In this document: positions 1 to 5,237 of the stretch, piece after piece
Layout: every line of letters starts with the position of its first letter
Position numbering within the stretch: the first letter of the stretch is position 1
Assembly (NCBI RefSeq): GCF_946482535.1
Contig: NZ_CAMLRU010000178.1
Coordinates: 1 to 5,237 of the forward strand
Source of the DNA: an uncultured Flavobacterium sp.
Lineage (GTDB): Bacteria > Bacteroidota > Bacteroidia > Flavobacteriales > Flavobacteriaceae
Direction of reading: 5' to 3'
DNA length: 5,237 nucleotides
Notes under the pieces: generated by a model
What the model was told of the DNA's origin: nothing
The model's database searches: none
The model's input: only the letters and a program-made list of their open reading frames with translations
Translations under genes and position numbers: made by a program

Positions 1-1377
1 GTATAAATGACCTTCGGGTGACCAAATGTTTTTGGTGATAAAATGGGCGTTTTGCAGCGCAAGGCTTAAATATTTTGGTTCGCCCAAAGCTTTGTAGGCA
101 TCTACAAAACCTTTACCCATGATGGCGTTCCAAGAGGTTAGGCATTTGTCGTCTAATCTGGGTTTGCTACGTTTTTCTCTTTCGGCGTAAAGTTTTTCTT
201 CCCAGTTTTTCTTTTTTTTGGCCAATAATTCTAAGTCAATATTTTGCTTTTGGGCGATTGCTGCTAAAGATTGATTTTGAATCAAAACATAATTCTCGTG
301 TTCCCAATGCCCGAAGTCATTGACATTGAACACTTCGGAAAACAAGTCGAAATCTTCGCCCAGTAATTCTTGTAACTCGGGTTTGGTCCAAACATAAAAC
401 GCGCCTTCTTCCAGGTGATTTTTAGTGTTTAAACTGTCGGCATCGAGAGCGGCATAGAAACTGCCTTCAGCCGTAAGCCATTCTTTTTCGACGAAAGTCA
501 GCGTCTTTTCAATGACTTCTTTATGCAAAGGGTTTTGCGTTAATTTATAAGCATTGGCATACAGCGAAACCAATTGGCCGTTGTCGTACAGCATTTTTTC
601 AAAATGCGGCACATGCCATTTCATGTCGACAGAGTAGCGAGAAAATCCGCCGTCAACCGTGTCGAATAAACCACCGTAAGCCATTTTGGTTAAAGTCAGG
701 TTGACAAAGTCTAACAGCTTTTGGTTTTGAGTTTGATAACCGTAGCGCAATAGAAATTCGTAATTGGTGGGCATCATAAACTTGGGTGCGCGAGCCATTC
801 CGCCAAAATCCCAATCAAAGCTTTTTTCCCATTTTTGAACCAAAGTTTCCAAGATGTCAAAATTAAAATCGGAAGGCGTTTCGGTTTTTGGGATAATGCT
901 GATGGATTGTAAACCTTCGTGTAATTGTTGGGCGTAATCGTAGATGGTTTCCGGATTTTGCGTGTAAATTTCCTGTAGTTTCTCGAGCGAATTAATCCAG
1001 TCATTTTTTCTAAAATAGGTTCCGCCCCAAATTGGTCTTCCATCGGGTAGTGCGACCACATTCATCGGCCAACCGCCGCGACCGGTCATGACTTGCACGG
1101 CTTTCATATAAACCGCATCGATATCCGGGCGTTCTTCGCGGTCGATTTTGATATTGATGAAATGAGCGTTCATCACGGCAGCGACCTCTTCGTTTTCAAA
1201 GCTTTCGTGTTCCATAACGTGACACCAATGACAGGCAGAATAACCGATACTGATGAGGATGAGTTTGTTTTCTTTTTTAGCTTGGGTCAAAGATTTTTCG
1301 TTCCAGGCTTTCCAATGCACCGGATTGTTGGCGTGTTGGAGTAGGTATGGGCTGGTTTCTAAATGTAGTTCGTTCAT
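1..1377 (-). CDS. DUF255 thioredoxin-domain protein (YyaL/SPATA20-like), 3' end cut off
   Basis: The frame is open without a stop from the ATG at 1377 to the window edge, giving 459 N-terminal residues. Family members are usually about 670-700 residues, so roughly a third is missing. Residues about 1-165 form the thioredoxin-like DUF255 domain. It has the family opening ([14 protein letters not shown], from S9), the redox-type motif ACHWCHVME with C49 and C52, [10 protein letters not shown] (from I78) and GRGGWPMNV (from G99), whose W-P probably corresponds to the thioredoxin cis-proline loop. The rest resembles the six-hairpin glycosidase-like helical region, with [30 protein letters not shown] and the late KCLTSWNA motif. 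There is no signal peptide, so it is probably cytoplasmic. The reaction is unknown; family members have been linked only loosely to redox or sugar-related roles. The start is the first ATG before the conserved N-terminus, and no Shine-Dalgarno sequence is seen, as is normal in Bacteroidetes. Family identity is firm; function is not. Confidence 0.94.
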   Translation of the reverse strand, partial: MNELHLETSPYLLQHANNPVHWKAWNEKSLTQAKKENKLILISIGYSACHWCHVMEHESFENEEVAAVMNAHFINIKIDREERPDIDAVYMKAVQVMTGRGGWPMNVVALPDGRPIWGGTYFRKNDWINSLEKLQEIYTQNPETIYDYAQQLHEGLQSISIIPKTETPSDFNFDILETLVQKWEKSFDWDFGGMARAPKFMMPTNYEFLLRYGYQTQNQKLLDFVNLTLTKMAYGGLFDTVDGGFSRYSVDMKWHVPHFEKMLYDNGQLVSLYANAYKLTQNPLHKEVIEKTLTFVEKEWLTAEGSFYAALDADSLNTKNHLEEGAFYVWTKPELQELLGEDFDLFSEVFNVNDFGHWEHENYVLIQNQSLAAIAQKQNIDLELLAKKKKNWEEKLYAEREKRSKPRLDDKCLTSWNAIMGKGFVDAYKALGEPKYLSLALQNAHFITKNIWSPEGHLY

Positions 1378-1387
1378 AGTCTTTATT

Positions 1388-1487
1388 CTAGCCCGGATTG
1401 CAACGACATCCTTTTTGAAGGATTGGCCGGAGCATAAGCGGAGGCACATCATTCAAAAAGATACAGTGGAAAGCCGGATTAGCTTCT
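1388..1487 (+). ncRNA. Structured intergenic element, Flavo-1-like RNA or repeat
   Basis: This spacer segment folds as two nested stems. The outer stem pairs CTAGCCCGG (1388-1396) with CCGGATTAG (1474-1482): eight pairs including one G-T wobble, plus one C-A mismatch. The inner stem pairs 1408-1419 with 1452-1462 (the CTTTTTGAA side with TTCAAAAAG) as 11 pairs and one bulged C at 1411. The apical part (1420-1451) is long and little paired. Blocks such as AGCCCGGATTG, ACATCCTTTTT, AAAAAGATACAGTGGAAAG and GCCGGATTAGCT match, from memory, a short element scattered between genes in many Flavobacterium genomes and resembling the Flavo-1 RNA motif of Rfam. The orientation is inferred from that resemblance. 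It lies 10 bp upstream of the DUF255 start and antisense to that gene's leader. It could be an independent ncRNA or a mobile-type intergenic repeat. The pairing is seen directly; the family name is tentative. Confidence 0.5.
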
Positions 1488-1494
1488 AATGATT

Positions 1495-1520
1495 AAAAAA
1501 AAGCGCCCTATTTGGACGCT
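1495..1520 (-). terminator. Intrinsic terminator of the Nfu gene
   Basis: Read on the minus strand, AGCGTCC and GGGCGCT form a 7-bp stem (one T-G wobble) around the loop AAATA, followed at once by a run of seven T. It starts about 30 bases after the Nfu stop codon and points the right way to end that transcript. On the plus strand the stem has a C-A mismatch and no adjacent T run, so it should work mainly for the minus strand. It also separates the Nfu transcript from the DUF255 gene downstream. Confidence 0.85.
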
Positions 1521-1549
1521 TAAAGTTAGTTTTTTATTTTAAATAATGC

Positions 1550-2446
1550 TTATCCGTTTAGTGCTTCGACCACGATGTCTTTATCGTTGAGCATGTCTTT
1601 GAGCATGTTTTCGATGCCGTTTTTGAGGGTGAATGTCGAAGAAGGACAGCCGTTGCAAGAACCTTGAAGGACAACTTTTACGCGTTTGTCGGTTTCGTCA
1701 TAGGAATCAAAAAGGATGTTTCCGCCATCGGCAGCGACGGCCGGTTTTACATATTCTTCGAGGATGTTGATGATTTGTTGCGAGGTTACATCAAGATGAT
1801 CAAAATTTTTGATTTGTTGTTTTTCTTGTTTGGTATCATTCACGGCAATGGTTTCGTCGATTACAGTGCCGCCGTTTTCGATGAATTGTTTGATGAATGT
1901 GCGGAGTTCCAGGGTGATTTCGTCCCAAGAAGTGCTGTCGTATTTGGTGACTGAGATGTAGTTTTCGGTGATGAAAATTTCTTTGACGAAGTGGAATTTG
2001 AACAATTCCTGTGCTAATGGAGACGCTTGTGTTTCGTCAATATTTTTGAATTCGAAAGCCGATTTGGTTAGGCCTTTATTGACTACAAATTTAAGCGAAG
2101 CCGGGTTAGGCGTGGTTTCACCGTAGACCGTGATGGCTTGTTTTTTGGTTTTATTTTCGCTAGGCAACACGATAACACCGCCATTGTTGACGAAATTTTC
2201 AATTTGTTCCGCTACGGCATCCTGTACGTCTGACCAGTCAACAATGCTGAATCTTTCTATAGCGATAAAATTGCCGGAGATGTAAACGGTTTTTACAAAA
2301 GGCAGGTAAAAAAGTTGTTGGGCCAAAGGAGAATTTTTGGCTTCATCAATATTTTTGAATTCGAAGTTTTCGTTTTGAGTGATAAAATCGGGGAATTCAA
2401 ATTTTATTATTGTTGGGTTTTGGGTTTCTTTTATGGCGATTTTCAT
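1550..2446 (-). CDS. Nfu-type iron-sulfur cluster carrier with tandem Nfu_N domains
   Basis: A complete 298-residue cytoplasmic protein of the NifU C-terminal (Nfu) family, which holds Fe-S clusters and passes them to apoproteins. Residues about 3-91 and 104-193 are two Nfu_N domains. Both contain FEFKNIDE (from F28 and F131) and SPLAQ-x-LF, exactly 103 residues apart. Only the second copy keeps the canonical opening ETTPNPASLKFV (from E110); the first has the degenerate ETQNPTIIKFEF (from E7). Residues about 194-215 are a charged linker. Residues about 216-298 form the NifU C-terminal domain, with VKPAVAADGGN ending at N243 and the cluster ligands C264 and C267 in CNGCPSS; in this family the C-x-x-C pairs across a dimer to hold a [4Fe-4S] cluster. 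No NifU scaffold domain or IscS is present here. The ATG at 2446 is the only start that keeps the whole first Nfu_N domain. A strong terminator follows, so it is probably monocistronic. Confidence 0.96.
   Translation of the reverse strand: MKIAIKETQNPTIIKFEFPDFITQNENFEFKNIDEAKNSPLAQQLFYLPFVKTVYISGNFIAIERFSIVDWSDVQDAVAEQIENFVNNGGVIVLPSENKTKKQAITVYGETTPNPASLKFVVNKGLTKSAFEFKNIDETQASPLAQELFKFHFVKEIFITENYISVTKYDSTSWDEITLELRTFIKQFIENGGTVIDETIAVNDTKQEKQQIKNFDHLDVTSQQIINILEEYVKPAVAADGGNILFDSYDETDKRVKVVLQGSCNGCPSSTFTLKNGIENMLKDMLNDKDIVVEALNG
2037..2365 (-). repeat. Internal duplication within the Nfu gene
   Basis: The same 20 bases occur at 2037-2056 and 2346-2365, in the same orientation and 309 bp (103 codons) apart. 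They encode the FEFKNIDE segment of each Nfu_N domain. The flanking sequence has diverged, so this is the best-conserved remnant of an old domain duplication and not a recent copy. Confidence 0.8.
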
Positions 2447-2466
2447 TGAAATAGTGTATTTTTCTG

Positions 2467-2483
2467 CAAATTTAACAAAGTTA
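2467..2483 (-). promoter_or_regulatory. Candidate promoter -7 boxes for the Nfu gene
   Basis: On the minus strand two matches to the Bacteroidetes -7 consensus TAnnTTTG lie side by side: TAACTTTG (2483-2476) and TAAATTTG (2474-2467). Either would start transcription some 15-25 bases before the ATG. No TTTG -33 box sits at the usual spacing of about 19 bases from either one, and the region is AT-rich, so chance matches are possible. Confidence 0.45.
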
Positions 2484-2490
2484 TTTTCTG

Positions 2491-2540
2491 TGAATACTTA
2501 TATTTGGAGATTTAAACAATAAATTAACATTAAGTATTCA
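2491..2540. repeat. Perfect 10-bp inverted repeat in the divergent promoter region
   Basis: TGAATACTTA (2491-2500) and its exact reverse complement TAAGTATTCA (2531-2540) flank a 30-bp AT-rich centre. The match does not extend beyond 10 bp on either side. It lies between the divergent Nfu and surface-protein genes and its left arm overlaps a candidate plus-strand -7 box. There is no T run after it, so it is not an intrinsic terminator. A paired regulator site or a hairpin in the leader is possible; the repeat is certain, its function is inferred. Confidence 0.6.
2499..2506 (+). promoter_or_regulatory. Candidate -7 box for the surface-protein gene
   Basis: TATATTTG matches the Bacteroidetes TAnnTTTG -7 consensus exactly. 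It would start transcription near 2513 and give a leader of roughly 60 bases that includes the right arm of the inverted repeat. No convincing TTTG -33 box is seen at the normal distance. Confidence 0.4.
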
Positions 2541-2576
2541 ACTTTTGCCAAGAGAATGCTTTTAAATTTCGTAGGT

Positions 2577-2633
2577 ATGAAGCGAATTTTATTATTTATT
2601 CCGATTTTCTTATTGACATTCAAATCGTTATCC
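2577..2633 (+). other. Signal peptide of the surface protein
   Basis: The first residues are MKRILLFIPIFLLTFKSLSQ: a basic n-region (K2, R3), a hydrophobic core (I4 to F15) and a small-residue S-L-S before Q20. Signal peptidase I cleavage after S19 fits best and would leave Gln at the mature N-terminus, as is common in flavobacterial secreted proteins. There is no lipobox Cys, so it is not a lipoprotein. Confidence 0.85.
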
Positions 2634-5237
2634 CAGCCGATAACGGTCAACAATACTACTTATACCGTTCCGCAATTGGTTCAGGACGTTTTGTTTGCCT
2701 CGGGAGCTGTTGGGTCTTCTTGTGTAGGAACAATTACCAATATTACTTGGAGTACCGGAAGCGGATCCAGTAGCGGAACCAGTTTTGGGTCGTCAAACGG
2801 GATTGGTTATTTTCAGAATACCAATCCAAATTTTCCGTTGACTTCGGGTGTGATTTTGAGTACCGGTAACGCTATGAGTGCGCCTGGACCAAATACAACG
2901 ACTTTGGGAGAAGGATCAAATGCTTGGGTAGGAGATAATGATTTGTTTAATTACATCACCGGTTTAGGAATTGATCCAGGATTGACGGATTACAATAATG
3001 CCACAATTTTAGAGTTCGATTTTACCCCATTGACGAACCAGATGAGTTTTGATTTCTTATTTGCTTCGGAAGAGTATGGAACTTTTCAATGTGCTTATTC
3101 GGATTCATTTGCTTTCTTTTTGACCAATATAACCGCAGGAACGCCGACTACGAATTTGGCTTTGTTGCCAAGTACCAATACTCCGATTTCGGTAGTTACC
3201 ATCAGAGATGATGCCCATAACGCTAACTGTGCTTCTGCTAATCCAAGTTATTTCGGAAGTTTTAACGGCGGGGCAAATGCGGCCAATTCGGCGACAAACT
3301 TCAATGGAGAAACCATATTGATGACCGCTACATCAACCGTTATTCCTAATAATGTGTATCATATAAAATTAGTTATTGCGGACAGAAATGATAATTCTTA
3401 TGACTCTGCGGTTTTTTTAGGTGGTGGTAGTTTTGATATTGGTACAGCCAGCTTAGCCGGGATAGATGAGTTTGACGGAATAGATGATTTTACAGGTCCG
3501 AATGCTATTTGTGGTTCAGAAACTTTGACTATTCAAGCAGGGGCAACTTCTATTGTAGGCGCCACCTATGAATGGACATTAGAAGGCGATCCTATTGCAG
3601 GAGCGAATTCTTTTACTCATACTATTACCCAGGAAGGGAATTATTGTGTTACGATTACTTACCCTAGCGGTTGTCAACAAATGGACTGTTTGGTGGTTGA
3701 GTACATTCCTTCATTGCCGATAGGTACTCCAAATGATTTATTTGTTTGTGCGCCGCCTTTTAATTTAAATGACAACAGTGCCATCATCATGAATGGATTG
3801 AGTAATACAGTAACGTATCACCATTCTCTTTTTGATGCCCAACAATTAGCTTCGCCTATAACTAATCCTTTGACATACAATGGATTTGATGGGGAAATAA
3901 TTTATGCTGCTTTAGAAGACGATATGACCGGTTGTATTACAACGACGCAATTTACGTTGCATATTGCACCGGCTTTGTGTGCCGACCCTGTTCCGTTTAC
4001 GCCGCCTAACTTGACTTTGTGTGAAAGCAGTTTCGGAAGTGGTACAGCAGTTTTCGACTTCGTTCCGCAAATAGCGGAAGCTTTAGGAGCGACTTACAGT
4101 TTGGCCGACTATACAGTTACATTTCATTTGAATCAAAACGATGCCGATTTAGATCAAGCTGCGATAAGTCCAATCAATTCATTTTTAGGGACTAATGGTC
4201 AAACTATAATTGTCAGATTAGAAGAAAATGCGGATCCAACCCATTTTGGGACTACCAGTTTTCAATTGTTTGTTAATCCTTTGCCTGTAGCCACCATATC
4301 GGGTACTACTTCAATTTGTTCCGGTACAACCACAACAATTACTTTTAATGGAACCCCCAATGCAGTAGTAACTTACAATATAGATGGCAATCCTAATCAG
4401 ACGATTACTTTAGATGCAGCCGGCATCGCTTCGGTAGTTACTCCTTCATTAGTAGCACCATCTACTTATAACTTAGTTAGTGTGTTAAATCCAGCTACTA
4501 ACTGTGCCCAATTGTTATCCGGTTCGGCTACTGTCAGTATAAATCCGTTGCCAACTGTTATCATTTCCGGCACCACTTCAATTTGTTCCGGAACGACTGC
4601 AGTAATATCCTTTACCGGTACGCCAAATGCGATTGTAACCTATAATGTTGATGCCAATCCTAATCAAACCATAACTTTAAATGCTGCAGGAAATGCTTCG
4701 ATTACAACTCCTACCTTAACGGTTTCTTCTACTTATACTTTAGTTAGCGTTTTAAATCCTGCTACCAATTGTACACAATCTCAGACCGGTTCAGCAGTTA
4801 TAACTGTGAATCCGTTGCCAACGGCTACCATATCAGGAACAGCTACAGTGTGTTTTGGAGATACAGTTACCATTACTTTCAATGGTACGCCGAATGCAGT
4901 TGTGACTTACAATGTTAATGCGGGTTCCAATCAAACGATTACTTTGAATGGTTCAGGGAACGCTGTCTTTACTTCGGCGCCTTTATCAGCTTCAACAACG
5001 TATAATTTGGTTAGTGTTACTAATCCTTCAACTACTTGTTTCCAAGCCCAAGCAGGTTCTGCTGTGATTACCGTAAATACGGCACCGGTTATCAATACCC
5101 CAACAGATTATGTGGTTTGTGATGACAGTTACAACAATGATGGTTTTAATTGTAATTTCGATTTGAATTCAATTATCAACCAAGTTAGTGGAGGTAATCC
5201 TAATATTGTAGTGACTTTCCATGAAACGTTGACCAAT
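2577..5237 (+). CDS. Secreted modular surface protein with choice-of-anchor L domain, 3' end cut off
   Basis: The frame is open from the ATG at 2577 to the window edge, giving 887 residues with no stop. Residues 1-19 are a signal peptide. Residues about 26-290 match the choice-of-anchor L domain, with FASEEYG (162-168), DSFAFFL (176-182), NFNGET (241-246) and an acidic D-R-N-D-N segment from D269. An Ig/PKD-like module follows (about 306-378). Two modules of a second type (about 385-470 and 476-566) share an early Cys (C391, C482) and a T-V-T-[YF]-H strand (H415, H517). Three 89-residue repeats cover 567-833. A third module of the second type begins at 834 (C848, VTFHE at 879-883) and is cut by the edge. 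No catalytic domain is visible, so an adhesin or other surface role is likely. Family proteins usually end in a T9SS type B (gliding-motility-associated) sorting domain, but that end is not in the window. The start is chosen because the signal peptide begins right at it. Confidence 0.92.
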   Translation, partial: MKRILLFIPIFLLTFKSLSQPITVNNTTYTVPQLVQDVLFASGAVGSSCVGTITNITWSTGSGSSSGTSFGSSNGIGYFQNTNPNFPLTSGVILSTGNAMSAPGPNTTTLGEGSNAWVGDNDLFNYITGLGIDPGLTDYNNATILEFDFTPLTNQMSFDFLFASEEYGTFQCAYSDSFAFFLTNITAGTPTTNLALLPSTNTPISVVTIRDDAHNANCASANPSYFGSFNGGANAANSATNFNGETILMTATSTVIPNNVYHIKLVIADRNDNSYDSAVFLGGGSFDIGTASLAGIDEFDGIDDFTGPNAICGSETLTIQAGATSIVGATYEWTLEGDPIAGANSFTHTITQEGNYCVTITYPSGCQQMDCLVVEYIPSLPIGTPNDLFVCAPPFNLNDNSAIIMNGLSNTVTYHHSLFDAQQLASPITNPLTYNGFDGEIIYAALEDDMTGCITTTQFTLHIAPALCADPVPFTPPNLTLCESSFGSGTAVFDFVPQIAEALGATYSLADYTVTFHLNQNDADLDQAAISPINSFLGTNGQTIIVRLEENADPTHFGTTSFQLFVNPLPVATISGTTSICSGTTTTITFNGTPNAVVTYNIDGNPNQTITLDAAGIASVVTPSLVAPSTYNLVSVLNPATNCAQLLSGSATVSINPLPTVIISGTTSICSGTTAVISFTGTPNAIVTYNVDANPNQTITLNAAGNASITTPTLTVSSTYTLVSVLNPATNCTQSQTGSAVITVNPLPTATISGTATVCFGDTVTITFNGTPNAVVTYNVNAGSNQTITLNGSGNAVFTSAPLSASTTYNLVSVTNPSTTCFQAQAGSAVITVNTAPVINTPTDYVVCDDSYNNDGFNCNFDLNSIINQVSGGNPNIVVTFHETLTN
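4275..5075 (+). repeat. Three 267-bp tandem repeats coding 89-residue Ig-like modules
   Basis: The units are 4275-4541, 4542-4808 and 4809-5075, each exactly 267 bp with no indels between copies. They encode residues 567-655, 656-744 and 745-833. Each begins NPLP or NPLPT and carries GTPNA-[VI]-VTYN, NQTITL, a TY-x-LVSV strand and a closing GSA. By hand count, units 1 and 2 share 62 of 89 residues and units 2 and 3 share 57 of 89. Each has two Cys 62 residues apart (581/643, 670/732, 759/821). The beta-rich, Thr/Asn/Ser-rich sequence fits an extracellular Ig-like fold forming a stalk. Confidence 0.93.

Noticed and set aside
774..1061. A 95-codon minus-strand open frame
   Set aside because: It overlaps the DUF255 gene in another frame; the DUF255 frame carries the family motifs across this whole stretch.
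1093..1489. Two overlapping plus-strand open frames (1093-1344 and 1253-1489)
   Set aside because: They lie opposite the conserved N-terminus of the DUF255 gene and the structured spacer, and their translations resemble no known family and show no domain pattern.
1502..1540. The same hairpin as a plus-strand terminator
   Set aside because: On this strand the stem has a C-A mismatch and the T-rich stretch begins about nine bases after the stem.
1664..1954. A 96-codon plus-strand open frame
   Set aside because: It is antisense to the conserved C-terminal half of the Nfu gene, including the CNGC motif, and its translation looks like a complement artefact.
2544..2570. A possible promoter TTTG...TAAATTTC just before the surface-protein ATG
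   Set aside because: The spacing is 15 bases instead of about 19, the last base of the -7 box is wrong, and transcription would begin at or within the start codon.
4275..5075. The regular repeats as a CRISPR array or mobile element
   Set aside because: The units are 267 bp, diverged, contiguous without spacers and in one continuous reading frame, so they are protein module repeats.

Overview
The window looks like chromosomal DNA of a member of the Flavobacteriaceae, probably Flavobacterium or a close relative. The evidence is moderate-to-low GC, start codons without Shine-Dalgarno sequences, TAnnTTTG-type -7 promoter boxes, a short structured intergenic element of a kind I recognise from Flavobacteriia, and a secreted choice-of-anchor L protein of the type usually exported by the type IX secretion system (T9SS). 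This assignment is from recognition, not a database search.

Layout. Bases 1-1377 (minus strand) hold the first 459 codons of a DUF255 / YyaL / SPATA20-like protein with a thioredoxin-like N-terminus; its 3' end lies outside the window. Bases 1378-1549 are a 172-bp spacer with two structures: a roughly 100-nt imperfectly palindromic element reminiscent of Flavo-1-type RNAs (1388-1487), and a good intrinsic terminator on the minus strand (1495-1520). Bases 1550-2446 (minus strand) are a complete 298-residue Nfu-type iron-sulfur carrier with two tandem Nfu_N domains and a C-terminal CNGC cluster-binding site. Bases 2447-2576 are an AT-rich divergent promoter region with candidate -7 boxes on both strands and a perfect 10-bp inverted repeat. 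Bases 2577-5237 (plus strand) hold the first 887 codons of a large secreted modular protein: signal peptide, choice-of-anchor L domain, an Ig/PKD-like module, two modules of a second type, three 89-residue tandem repeats (exact 267-bp period), then the start of a third module of the second type. It runs off the right edge still in frame.

How the genes relate. The DUF255 and Nfu genes point the same way but are separated by a terminator and the structured element, so they are probably separate transcription units. The Nfu gene and the surface protein gene are divergent and share a 130-bp control region. Nothing suggests that the three products act in one pathway: one is a poorly characterised thioredoxin-fold protein, one handles Fe-S clusters in the cytoplasm, and one is exported. 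I found no insertion sequence, CRISPR array, tRNA, rRNA or clear sign of recent transfer. The window is mostly ordinary flavobacterial genome; the most interesting parts are the intergenic RNA-like element, the inverted repeat in the divergent promoter region, the tandem Nfu_N architecture and the repeat structure of the surface protein.
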